Of a stretch of DNA of 64,000 nucleotides, positions 1 to 11,235 are shown in pieces. The notes below the pieces were generated by a model. That model was not told the origin of the DNA and made no database searches. It was given only the letters and a program-made list of their open reading frames with translations. A program made the translations under genes and the position numbers. Numbering within the stretch: position 1 is the first letter of the stretch; every line of letters begins with the position of its first letter. This DNA is from Pyxicephalus adspersus (Eukaryota; Chordata; Amphibia; Anura; Pyxicephalidae): positions 22,534,211 through 22,598,210 of the forward strand of contig NC_092859.1 in NCBI RefSeq assembly GCF_032062135.1. The letters run 5' to 3'.

Positions 1-428
<428 letters not shown>

Positions 429-617
429 CTAACAAGGGGGAAGCAGAGCGATGTCCCAATAGTTCCTGCTTTATATTATACAAACACTAGTCACCTCTAT
501 TTTCCAAAACTTGAAAAACGCAGCTTGACAGTGTAACAGTATATAACTAAAGGCTACAACATCTATATGTGTTTGCTGGACATCCCATATTAAATCTGCG
601 GTCATTTATGGAGTTTG

Positions 618-722
618 GGAATGTAACAGCTTTTACTCCACTGGGAAGGCTTTTCACAAGAGTTATGAGTGTGTCTGTGATAACTTGCACCCATTCAGCC
701 AAAAGAGAATTTTGAGGTCGTT
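618..722 (-). mobile_element. Tc1-like transposase relic (C-terminal coding fragment)
   Basis: The minus strand encodes about 31 codons without a stop: LLAEWVQVITDTLITLVKSL followed by PSGVKAV. This resembles the C-terminal end of vertebrate Tc1-type transposases (the EEW..IP.DTL..LVESLPRRVEAV region). The DDE catalytic residues and inverted repeats are absent, so this is a dead fragment. Confidence 0.7.
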
Positions 723-1165
723 ATTTCAGTTAGATCAAAATTTTCCTTCTATATTGAAACTGATGAATTTATCAGCCAGTTACGACCTCACTATTGAGTT
801 CTAGTGGCCGATCAAACATGTTGTGAATTAATTGAAAGTCATCTTCAGAAACTATGGAATGGCATGGGCACATGGTGAAGATCTTATGTTACACAGAAAT
901 ATATCATAATATACAGGAGCAGAAAACATTGAGAGACTGAACAACTGTCCAACACAATCTGCAAGTAGCTGCCCATACCGATATTGTAACAAAACCAAAA
1001 TGAATCATGTTAAGGATAACAGCACAGAACAACAATCCCTGCTCAAAAAAATCATGGTATGAGAGATTAAAACTCAGCGACTGAAAGAGTGCTTTGTTTT
1101 CAATGGGTCAGATCTGGTAAAGCAAAGTAAGAGTACGAATAGGCAGGTACCATAACGTTTAAATA

Positions 1166-1212
1166 CATATATATATATAAATAAGTGTGTGTGTGTGTGT
1201 GTGTGTGTGTGT
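1166..1212. repeat. (TA)n-(GT)14 microsatellite
   Basis: A short TA run at 1166-1179 is followed by 14 uninterrupted GT units at 1185-1212. A TA/GT compound dinucleotide of this kind is usually length-polymorphic. Confidence 0.95.
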
Positions 1213-1509
1213 CGTACTGTATACAGATATTAAAGGGAATCTGTTACAATTTTTTTTCTACCTAGAGATTCTGCCAGTGACATTTTTCATGCCAAGAACA
1301 CCAAGCCCATCTTATTGGGTCTTTGGCCACTGATAGACCTTACAGGAAATCAACAAGCAATCTGTGGCTGTTGACTTTAAATAGCCATTAAATACAAGTT
1401 GAACTGATGTGCTTCACGCCAAACAAAGTGACAGGCAGTGTAAGTTTGCACACACATGTTGTGCCTACATACCCACAATGCACTGACAGGGAACTCTAGT
1501 TTGCACAAC

Positions 1510-1650
1510 ATTATTATTATTTTTAACCAGGATTTATATAGCGCCAACATATTATGCAGCACTGTACGTTCAATAGGGGTTGAAAATGACAGACGAATAC
1601 AGACAGTGACACAGGAGGAGGAGAGGACCCTGCCCCGAAGAGCTTACAAT
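1510..1650 (-). mobile_element. LINE-type 3' tail retroposon copy, minus orientation
   Basis: Read on the minus strand this is 'attgtaagctcttcggggc', a 'ccctctcctcctgtgtc' segment, 'gttggcgctatataaatcc' and a TAA-rich tail. It matches the other four copies in the window (3363, 5440, 15336, 24517). The 3'-anchored structure and microsatellite tail resemble the 3' UTR of CR1/L2-class non-LTR elements, but no coding part is present, so the family is inference. It is flanked by 24-bp near-identical direct repeats (1470-1493 and 1657-1680). Confidence 0.75.
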
Positions 1651-1761
1651 CACATATACCCACAATGCACTCACAGTGAACATAGTGTGCGCACAATCTA
1701 CAGAACAAACTTTCCTTGTTCTACTGAGGGTGAATTCATCACACTGTGATCCCAGCTACCA

Positions 1762-1777
1762 CCCCCCCCCCCCCCCC
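1762..1777. repeat. C16 homopolymer
   Basis: Uninterrupted run of 16 C on the plus strand. Confidence 0.95.
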
Positions 1778-3362
1778 ATTACCCAAATCCTGCCCTGCTA
1801 TTTTGACATTCAGTTCTGCCGTACTGACCTGCACTCCCGATCACTCCCCCCTCGATGGCATTGCATACAAATGCTATTCAAATGTGGAGGACAATTGAGT
1901 GAATTCAACAATGTAATTGTATACTCATGTCAGAGCTGAGACGGCTGACAATTACCCAGCGCTTTCAAAACCATGATTATGACTCCGGCATTCAGCAAGA
2001 AAATAGAGCGCGCAAAGATAAGAGTCCCAATATGATTCAGCTTAATAACAATGCTGCCATTTAATATTCCCTTTTAAGAAAGTATATGGCAATTGCACTG
2101 GTGTTTATGTGCATAGCAGCTTGTTTGGACATCACAATCCCCCCTGCTAGGAACATAAAACCCAGTGCCTGTTAACTTATCAAAGCGACAGGCTCTTCTG
2201 AAGGACAAACAATTACTAGAACCTGGTTAATTTTCCCACATAAGGGAAAAAGAGCAAGGCCGCACAAAACAATTCTCTAGCATTGCAACGGCCAAAAAGA
2301 ATTCAGCTTCTCCTTTGTGTCCCATGGTCATGGAAGGGTTAAAAAGTCCTCAAAACCTGAAATTTTTTTTCAAAATTGCACTGCAGGACACACAGCCATT
2401 GCATTTAATTATAAGATAGGAACAAATATTTATTACTTTGTGTCTGCTGGAAGCTGCATTCAAACAAGAAGTCCCTGTTTGCTGCCTTCTGGAGCTGAAA
2501 AGGTCCTAACCTGGGGTCGTGACCTCCAATCCTCTTTTCTTTAGAAAGTATTTGTGATCCTCCAGGTAGATATTGCTGTTAGAACTCTGCAGTAGACAGT
2601 TTTAGGCCAATAAAGGACACTCAGAACATCACAGAGAAGTGAATTTCTAGTGATAGCATTCAGTGCCTGATCTACAAGACAATTCAACCAAGGATGAGTA
2701 AACAAAAGCTGCACTCATCTAGTCATAGCCATAAAAATCTAGAGGTGGGGGGCCAAGATAAAGTTGGATATCCATAGTACATTTTTTTTTAGTTGTGGAT
2801 CTCGGGACCAGCGGAAGTCACATTTATTTAAGACAGGCAGGGGGTCTGATACTGATAATGATCCTGATATTGGTGATTTGTTGCCAGCATCAAGATACTT
2901 CCTGTGACACTGCCCATGTTTTACTGCTAATGATGGAAATGGCTTAAGTATCAAAATGTGGTATTTGGTGATTACTGGTCCATGTGACCAATACTCGGCC
3001 TGGAAGATCCATTACAAGTTTGTATGTTGCCTCTTCCATGAGCAAAGGGTTTCATAAATTTACATCGCAGAATGCAATGTGTCAGGAGCAACTTACGCAC
3101 TGGTGAATGTGACGGAACAAACCTTTGGTCATCAGCCTTGGCTAAAAGAAAGCACAAGTACTTTACTAAGTTTAGGTTAAATGTGACCGTGTAGTAATTC
3201 TGTCCCTTGAAAAGTTCAGGGCGGGCATCAATTAACTACATCTGTCCATTACAAGTTAAGTTTTCACCAATTAACTGGATATTACAATAGGATATAAGTA
3301 TGGAGCAAAATCATCATCCCCAAGTCATTTAGTCCAATCCAGTCCTAGCATAAGAGCATGTT

Positions 3363-3511
3363 GTTTATTATTAATATTATTATTAAACAGGATCTATATA
3401 GCGCCAACATATTACACAGCGCTGTACAATAAATAGGGGTTGTAAATGACAGACAGATACAGACAGCGACACAGGAGGAGAGGGCCCTGGCCCAAAAAGC
3501 TTACAATCTAG
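3363..3511 (-). mobile_element. LINE-type 3' tail retroposon copy, minus orientation
   Basis: Near-complete copy of the tail family: TTA-rich microsatellite at the left, 'tatatagcgccaacatatta', then 'gacagacagatacagacag' and 'aagcttacaatctag' at the right. Confidence 0.8.
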
Positions 3512-3684
3512 TAATATAGCAATATTCAGCAAGGCAAATTTGACAGAAGTACTTCATTTTTCCAGCTTTATCCGGAAACAAAGCTTTGTCAGGTAAAATT
3601 ACAAACTCGTAAGGCCTTAAACAAAACAATTCTGAGGGTATAGGAACTCCTACTGCTGACCTCTACTTTTTAGTTATTTCATTG

Positions 3685-4195
3685 TGTGTGACTGTGGCAT
3701 TAGAGTATGTGGAGACTGTGGCACTGAGACATTAGAGTATAAGCTCCTGCAGAGATTGATGTGAATGGCTTAGTGTTCTTTGTACAACACCATGGAGTAT
3801 GTCAGAGAAAAAAAAGATATTTAAAAATATTAGTGTGCCATTGTACAGAGGGCATTATCTCTCCTGCAGTACTGTATATTAGTAGAGTGTAAGCTCTTTT
3901 CGTGCAGACCAACCTGATGGCTCAGTGCATTCTGTACCGGACTATACATATGTCAGAGTTATATAAATAAGTAATAATAATAGCGTGCGGCAGAGTATAA
4001 AGTCTTCTATAGTACAGAGAATGACGAAAGGCATCTCTGCGCAGATCACTAAACGGTCAGGTATATGTCAGCGCTATATACATTTATAATAGTGTGTGAC
4101 TGTGGTGAGGACATTCGAATGTAAGCTCCTCTGGTGCAAAGACTGATGTGACTGGATCAGTGTTTTCTGTACAGCATTATGGTATTTCTGCAGCT
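3685..4195 (+). repeat. Array of SINE-tail-derived units (array 1)
   Basis: About four diverged units of 'gactgtggtgaggacatt', 'gtaagctcctctggtgca', 'gatgtgactgg', 'ctgtaca' and 'tatgtcagagctatata', ending in TAA-rich sequence. The same unit forms the 3' half of the SINE at 4930. No tRNA-like head is visible at the left edge. Confidence 0.7.
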
Positions 4196-4479
4196 TCTAG
4201 CGATTACACACAACAATTTTTTTCTGATGTACTGAAGTATTTTGCAGAATATCCATTTAAGAAACAGGCACATGAAGAGTAAGAAGTGACATTTTTTTCT
4301 CCCTCTGTGTTTTGCTTCAGCATTCTTGAAGAACAGGCGGAGAGGGCCGGGAATGTGGCTTTTTGCAAGCGAGGTCTGTCACTTATTAAAGGGCTGACAA
4401 ACCTATGCGATGCAGGAATGCAGTAATAGAAGGCCATTGTGCTCACACAATAGGCTGCACTACCTCCAGGCATCTGAGG

Positions 4480-4870
4480 CGAAGCATTTTACTTTTAAGT
4501 CTATTGTCAGCGGACTGTGTGACAAAGCTTTTCCCCTGCAGCTAGACAAAATATTCGCGGTGGTGCGCTCGTAAAGGAACAGGAGACTTACAGACTTAAA
4601 GCCGCAGTTATCAGGTTTCTGAAGCTTTTCTTCTCTTTCCCTCTCCGTCACCCACAGATCTTCCAAGAAATCTCTACAACAATGGCAGGGCAAATCTCCA
4701 AAAACTGTCAGGAGACACTCGGTGTGAGGAGAGGGAATTATTGGAGAGGTCGCTCAGAATATATCTGCCGCAAAGGGCAGAAGAAAGTCTGGAGGCAATC
4801 TGTTAATTAAAATGTTAAACAGAAGGCAGGTGACAGCGTTGCACGGAAATAACTACATCCATACGAGCCA
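4480..4870. other. Candidate intronic regulatory block
   Basis: Unique, non-repetitive block with several CpGs, a TTAATTAA homeodomain-type palindrome at 4803-4810 and AT-rich cores nearby. Deep conservation is suspected from its complexity only. Confidence 0.3.
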
Positions 4871-4929
4871 CGCGGAGCTCGGGACAGCCCATGGAAAACC
4901 CATACTTTGTATGGGCATTAACCTCTCTT

Positions 4930-5435
4930 ATTGGCCAACACCGTGACTAAGCAGTCAGCACTGTGGTCCTGAATTCAATTTCAAAAGAACACTGTCTGCA
5001 TGGAGTTTGTATTTTCTTTTCCAAGTGCTGCTGTTTTCTACCAAAACAGGGAGAGTAAACAGCTTCCACCCAAAATTGGCCCAATTATGTAGATGGCTGT
5101 AGTGGGGGCATTATATGCAATCTCCTCTGCTGCAATAATGAATGGTGCTGTGTTCTCTGTACAGCACTGCAGACTATGTCGGCGCTTTACATATCCATGA
5201 TGATAGTGTAGGACTGTGGGGGGACATTAGAGTGTAAGCTCCTCTGGTACACAGACCCTTGTGACTAGCTTCCTGTACAGCACTGAAGAATATGTCAGAA
5301 CTATATAAATGTAAAAATTAAACAAAAAAGTGTGTTTATCTAGTGAGCCATTAGAGTGTAAGCTCATCTGGTATAGACTGTCTGACTATTCTATGTACAG
5401 CATTGTGAAATATGTCAGTGCTATATAAATTAGAA
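4930..5435 (+). mobile_element. tRNA-derived SINE followed by repeated tail units
   Basis: A degraded tRNA-like head is visible: A-box-like 'gtgactaagcagtcagc' at 4943 and B-box-like 'gaattcaattt' near 4970, followed by the SINE body 'tctgcatggagtttgtat'. The 3' tail unit ('gtgttctctgtacagcactg', 'tatgtcggcgctttacat') is then repeated: unit markers 'agtgtaagct' fall at 5231 and 5355, a spacing of 124 bp. This copy links the tail arrays elsewhere in the window to a SINE. Confidence 0.7.
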
Positions 5436-5439
5436 CGTA

Positions 5440-5588
5440 TTTATTATTATTATTAATAATAAACAGGATTTATATAGCGCCAACATATTACGCAGTGCTG
5501 CACAATAAATAGGGGTTGCAAATGACAGACTAATACAAACAGTGATACAGGAGGAGAGGACCCTGCACCAAAGAGCTTACAATCTAGT
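5440..5588 (-). mobile_element. LINE-type 3' tail retroposon copy inside a SINE-tail array
   Basis: Full match to the tail family, inserted between SINE-tail units: the unit before ends at about 5435 and another begins at about 5590 ('gtatgactgtgg'). The copy runs opposite to the units around it. Confidence 0.8.
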
Positions 5589-5660
5589 AGGGTATGACTG
5601 TGGTAGATCAATAGAGTGTAAGCTCCTTTGGTGCAGAAACTGATATAAATGGTTCTCTCA
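5589..5660 (+). repeat. SINE-tail unit continuing past the insertion
   Basis: Reads 'tatgactgtggtagatcaat', 'agagtgtaagctcctttggt', then 'gcagaaactgatataaatgg', the 5' part of one more tail unit; it then breaks off. Confidence 0.65.
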
Positions 5661-6846
5661 ATCAACTCAAAATTCCATACATCTAACAATTTTCTTCCTG
5701 TGAATAATATTCACAGATATTTTACACAAAGTAACCCAGAACAGATACATTTAATCATGTGTACTCATACAGGATTGCTTGGAGGATGTTTACACAAATT
5801 CAGAAGGTAATACCAATAAATAAAAAATGACAGAAATGTTCCTATGGCAGACTGGCCCACCTTAGCTTGCGAACATTTTCTTTTCTATTATAAGGACTTA
5901 ATATAATATCGTCATATTGCTGAAATACAAATGACACAAATACCCTATACAGAGGACTTTGCTAATAGTATTACATACATGAAAAAGAAGGTTTTTTTGG
6001 TTTGGTTTTGGTTTGGAATGAGCAGTGGAGGATAGTGTGGGGATAGGGAATGTCCCACATATTGGTGACAACAATAGTTTGGGTAACAAACAATAGTTTG
6101 GAATCTAAGAAAATGTGCAATTGTAAGTTTACTTTTGAAAGATATACAAATTAATGTAGAATTTTAAAATATGTCCAGATTCTACACACAGACGTTTTAG
6201 AGCAGATCTCACCTGTCGGTGCAAAAACCAAGGCCAACTTTGTTGGTAATTGAGACGGATTCACACAATGTAAAAAGCTGCCATTTATAAAGAAAAGTCA
6301 GCAGATATTTTGGACGAGTAGATGATTTAAATAAACCTCAGTATTTATTGCAGATTATGGCTAAAGGACAGTTTTGTTGGAATGGAAAATATGGACCACA
6401 TTTCTGGAGAATATTTTAGATATATTATCTCGCTTGTCAAAAAATGTTACTTTGTAGGAACAGTTGTCAGTGATCTTGTTCTTTCTTCTAGACATGAAAG
6501 GAGTTTACCTAGAAGCAAAGATAGGTAATAAGCCCCATTCAAAAAACGGGGTGTGTGTATGAGCACTGGCAAAGGGCGAGCTGCGTGGATTGTCAGCACA
6601 CAGGTCCTCCATCAGGTAAAAATGTAACGGAGGCGATCTGCAAAGACAAACGTGATGAAGGATGGCAACAAGCCACATTTATCAGAGAACTGTCTCCATG
6701 GTTGAACAATAAGAGGCTCAATTTGGAAAGCACTTACACTCCTCGCTAGATGCAATTCTGTTACTTCTTCATATAATAATCTTGGCAAAAACAGAGCAGT
6801 GAGCAGCTAAGCCACTGACTATTACCCTGTGTACTCAGTATATAAT

Positions 6847-6997
6847 GGGGGGGGAGAGAGAGAGAGAAGGAGAGAGAGGGGGGGAGAGAGGGGGGGAGAG
6901 AGACAGAGAGAGAGAGAGAGAGAGGGAGAAATAAAAAAAAAGAGAAAAAGAGACAGAAGGGGAGAGAGAGAGGGGGAGGTGGAGCGAGAGAGAGAGG

Positions 6998-7036
<39 letters not shown>

Positions 7037-7057
7037 GAGAAAGAGAAAAGGAGAGAG

Positions 7058-7106
<49 letters not shown>

Positions 7107-7200
7107 GAGAAAGAGAAAAGGAGAGAGAGAGAAGAAGAGATGGGGTGGGGAGAATGAGAGAAGAAAGGAGGAGAAGAGTAAAGAGGGGTAAAAGTAAAGC
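6847..7200. repeat. ~350 bp (GA)n polypurine tract
   Basis: Almost uninterrupted purine run on the plus strand made of GA dinucleotides with GGG and AAA interruptions; only a handful of pyrimidines occur. Purine-rich sequence continues in weaker form to about 7280. Long open frames on both strands here are low-complexity Arg/Glu or Ser/Leu runs, not genes. Confidence 0.95.
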
Positions 7201-7560
7201 AGGTAGGAGTTGTTTAGAGGAGGGAATGTAGAAGGAAGAATGAGAGAGAGATAAAAGAGAAGAAGAGAGTGTAACATTGTAAGTGAGTTACAGAAGAGAG
7301 ATATACTGAAGTGGGGGAGGGAAGGGAAATGGATTGATTTGGGGGGTTGGATAGTTGAGATGTCATTTGGAAGAGTTCAGTGAAGGATTTGCCTTGAACT
7401 GAACACATTCTAAGCTTCTTGAGCTCCACAGCATGGCAGACATGCAGCCTACAGACATTTTAATATTTTCAGGGAGCATTTTTTGTGTGCCATGAATGAG
7501 GCAATGGTTGTGCTGAGGCACAGCGGGGGTTAAATTTGCTGTGTGGCATGATGTATTAAT

Positions 7561-8000
7561 ATGGCGTATGTGTTCCCTTCACCCAAGTTTCTGCTCCTCA
7601 CATATGCTTCCTCGCATCAGCGCCGATGGCAATACCCAGTGGTGAATGGCTGTCCACCGGAGCCAAGTATTGTTAAAGTGACATCCTGGCGCTCTGTCAC
7701 TCGGCTGCCTCTCTCTCCGTTTCCTCTCTACATGCCAACCTCTCCTAAGACTGATCCCGTCATCTGGAACAATGCGACCTGGAGAAATGTGCCAACATTC
7801 TGCCACTTCCACACACAGCGGGCACGCCGAGGGACAGCTTTGCCCTCCACAGCGCGGCCAGTCCATGCCGGGGAATGAAAAAAAAATCCTTTTCCGTAGA
7901 GGAACTGTGACAGCTTTTAACACGATCAGAGCCTTCCCACATCGTGATAACCATTCCTCAAAATATTCTGCCGCCAAACGATTCCAAACAAATCTATCAT
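7561..8000. other. Candidate intronic regulatory block
   Basis: Unique GC-balanced block just after the purine tract, rich in CpG for this window. SOX-type cores: AACAATG at 7768-7774 and ATTGTT at 7669-7674. Overlapping open frames of 105 and 132 codons on opposite strands have no family resemblance, so I read them as chance. Confidence 0.35.
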
Positions 8001-8982
8001 TTCATATTCACCCGAATCATATCGGCATGCCACATATCTCACAGCATGTATTGCATTAAATAATATATGCCTTTAAATATTCCACAACCAAATACATATC
8101 ATAGCTACAACATTACAGCATATTTGCACCCCAGAAATGTTCTAAAATATACTAAAATACTACTACTAAATATACTAAAATACTAAAATATCAACATTAT
8201 GAAAAATTTACAACACTTAAATCACTCCAAATCAAGATTATTTTCTAACCAATTTCTACTCAAGTTTTCTATACTTAAACATGAATATGAACTCCTCGTC
8301 CCTTCAAAAAGTTCTGCTGAAAAGTAGGCTCAGCAGCCCAAAGATTCACCCATCTTTTCTATGTGAGAATCATACACAAAGTGTTACTGAAAACATACTG
8401 AGATGTCAATCTGAAACCTAATACATATGACTGCCATATAGGAGGAGGAATAACAATGTAACAATGCAGTGCAAAGTACAGATATTTCCCAGCATGGTAC
8501 AAAAAGTGACATGAAATCATTTTGTGTGTCTTGTATTGCTGTGTGCTAAGCAAAAGACGAAACGAAACAAAAAGTTGTGCTGCAGACATTAAAAATCTCT
8601 TCAAACATAAAAACCGCTATCTTGTAACCAACGCAAGATTAATGCAGAAATCGCCACTTCCTGGTTTTTACGTATGCGCATGTACCCGCCTCTTACCAGC
8701 CACATGCCCATGTCTATCATATGCAGTTGGTTGTTTATCCTAAGACATGCAAAAAGTTCATTCATGCAACAGCAAGAAAAAAAAATCACAGACGCACAGA
8801 TCGATTTTTCAGATAAACAGACACAGATTGATTTTTCAGAGGAATGTCTTTAACGTGCACATTTTAGTTTTTATTACTGTGCCTGCTTTATGCCTTCAAA
8901 TCAAAGCCAGACAATCTGAGAATGATAATAATTTAAAACAACAATTACATTATTAACAAAATGACACCAAAAAATAATAATA

Positions 8983-9560
8983 GTAAAAAAAAAACGGCAG
9001 CTGCGGAAAAGCATCGCTGATCGTCTTCCCCGTTCGGCAGTTGACAGCTGTCACCTTTAAATCAGCCCCATGTGGGTTCAAACTGCACGAGTGTGCTGAA
9101 AGAGGTGCGTGCCCGCGCTCGGCTTAAATAACTTAATGAATTTCATACGCTCCCCCAGACCTTACTGACACAGTAAACCAGCAGCGTCACTAACTGGGGA
9201 ATGGGAAAAAAAAAAACAGCGGCGTCCCAACCAAAAAAAAACCACACACACAACAGAAAACAGAGTTTGTTTCGGAGTGCGTCCAGTTTTGTCGCCCTGC
9301 CAAATGTACGCCGAGTGCAGCGCAGCCAGGAAAGGTTCGGTCACAGACTCACATTTCCCATGACACCACCAGCGACGCACGGAGACAAGACAAAAACAAG
9401 AGACAAAAACATCGGCTTACGGTCGGTTGGGCAGAACAACGACATAGATAGAGAAGGGACGGCCACCTTTGCTCCTGAGACAATCCGGGACCGGAGCGGT
9501 GCTGGGCTCGCGAAGCACGCCACACGTCGGCCCAATCCCCTCGTCGTCTGACATTACTGC
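8983..9560. promoter_or_regulatory. CpG-rich intronic block with TGIF/MEIS-type palindrome
   Basis: From about 9250 to 9550 I count roughly 25 CpGs in 300 bp, far above the flanks. The palindrome TGACAGCTGTCA lies at 9042-9053, the published dimer-type site of TGIF/MEIS homeodomain proteins. The block could be an enhancer or an internal promoter; I see no exon-like structure beside it. No intact gene is present despite open frames of about 116 codons. Confidence 0.45.
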
Positions 9561-9679
9561 AAGTTTGCCTGGAGTTGACAATGTGCTCCAGTGAGCGGAG
9601 AGGACCCTGTGGCTGGAGGGGAGGGGGGAGGGGAGATTGAGGAGGAGGAAGGGTGGGGGGGAGGCCTTGCTACCACTCC

Positions 9680-9930
9680 TGGCCCTATCATGTCCCCCTG
9701 CAGCTGTACTGACAACACTCTACACATTATGCCCTTAATTGTTGCAGCCCTTTTTAACCCTCTTGTGACAGCTGTCTCTCCAACAGGTGCCATGGGCCCC
9801 GGAACAATGGCCCGGCCCTCTCATCCGGCCACGGCGACAAGTGAAAGGGGGGCACAAATGGTCTTGTCCTCTCCAGGAGTCACTACAGGGGCAAAACCGG
9901 GGCTATTAATACTGTGGTTGGCATGAAAGT
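9680..9930. promoter_or_regulatory. Candidate enhancer with E-boxes, second TGIF-like site and SOX site
   Basis: Dense in recognisable cores: CAGCTG at 9701-9706, TGACAGCTGTCT at 9766-9777 (11 of 12 to the palindrome at 9042), CAGGTG at 9784-9789 and AACAATGG at 9803-9810. A 'cccttaattg' homeodomain-type core lies at about 9731. Transcription factor assignment is inference from motifs. Confidence 0.45.
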
Positions 9931-10449
9931 GAAGCCTCACCGAGCCGGGGGGGCGGGTGAAAGCGGACAGCCAGTGGGCCCAGTACATATATATTTCTAT
10001 ATCGATCCATTCTGCCCTACAATACTGTGAACTACACATGCGACAGCAGAACATAAACTAAAAACAGGATAAAACACGGACAGGAGCAGGTATACCTGGC
10101 AGGAGAGTTTGCAAAGCAATGCCAAAATTCTGGGGATTCCTTGACCCCACATTGTGCTATAGGAAGGGGAATCCTTTCAGAGAGGAAATTCTGCCAATTC
10201 CAACACTGCCTCCTGTCTGCTCTTTGGATTACTATTGATCATCACCATTCCGAGTGTTCCCATTCTGTATGCCTTTCCCTTCCGTCACTATACAGAGCAG
10301 ACACTCCCGCTGCAAGCCTGATTACAACCTTCAGCTGCCAAATATTGGTTCCTCATCTGTTCCCCTGGGATTACAGTTTCTTCCAGTTTGTACCCCAAAT
10401 TTACCAAACAGACCTACATATTAACCAACCAAACTAGAATAACGTAAAA

Positions 10450-10605
10450 GGTTTGGTATTCACCGTACAAAGCCATGGTATATATCAGAGGTTTATAAAT
10501 GAATAATGATAATAGTGTGTGACTGGGGTGAGTCATTACATCAGTGCTCTGTACAGAACTCTGGTATAGGTCAGAGCTATATAACGTATAATAATATTAA
10601 TACGT
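10450..10605 (+). repeat. SINE-tail units (array 2)
   Basis: Short, decayed array: 'gtacaaagccatggtatata', 'tgtgtgactggggtgag', 'gtgctctgtacagaactctg', 'taggtcagagctatata'. Confidence 0.6.
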
Positions 10606-10878
10606 ATTTTAAACATTGCCCTTCCAGGTATTCATAGATCTGTCCCTGTGGGGTGTTAAGATTAGGTTTGGGTAACTGACCAATGGAAATCTTGCAGCGT
10701 ATGTCAGCTTGGGTCTATGCTGTATCTAGAATAGAACGTCCCATTGTCCCGGCACACATGGCAGTACAAAGCCTCTTATTCCTGAGACCGTCCTGCCACA
10801 TTCCAGAGAACTGTGCAAACAAGCTACACACAGCAGGACAAATGGCACCTCTGAGAATTAAGTTTAACCCCTGCTACA

Positions 10879-10902
10879 CCCCCCCCCCAACCCCTCCCCC
10901 CC
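10879..10902. repeat. C-rich tract
   Basis: Runs of C interrupted by 'aa' and 't' on the plus strand. Confidence 0.85.
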
Positions 10903-11084
10903 GCTGGTGACCCAACTGGACTGCATATGCCAAGCAGGCAGGGGCATGAGGTGGCAAAGCCAAGGATACTAATGTGGGCGGTTTGTTGCTGCCATGTCAT
11001 AGCAGCAAATCCAACTGAATATCACTTATGGATTTTGTGGATGGATGTATTTGTAAAATGCTCACTTCGCCTTGTAAGTTTTGT

Positions 11085-11235
11085 ACCTGTGCCAATTGCA
11101 AGTGGACCCAACCACCCATGTGCCCACTATGTGGGTATCCCACCACCATGCGAGTGTCCCACCATCCCTGTGCAGAGATCCCAGGTCTGTACACACAATG
11201 TGCCTGTGCTAACATCCCAGATCTGGATGCCAGTT
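11085..11235. repeat. Diverged short tandem repeat of 'cccac..atgtgggtatcc' type
   Basis: Several imperfect copies of a ~20-30 bp 'ccacc-atg/tgc' motif ('cccaaccacccatgtgcc', 'cactatgtgggtatcccacc', 'catgcgagtgtcccacc', 'ccctgtgcagagatccc'). Open frames through it are Cys/Pro-rich artefacts. Confidence 0.5.

Noticed and set aside
6822..7277. Long open frames on both strands (151 and 120 codons) in the GA tract
   Set aside because: They are translations of dinucleotide repeat: Ser/Leu on one strand and Arg/Glu on the other.
7579..7977. 132-codon minus-strand frame opposite a 105-codon plus-strand frame
   Set aside because: Opposed overlapping frames with no known motif and no codon-usage or splice support.
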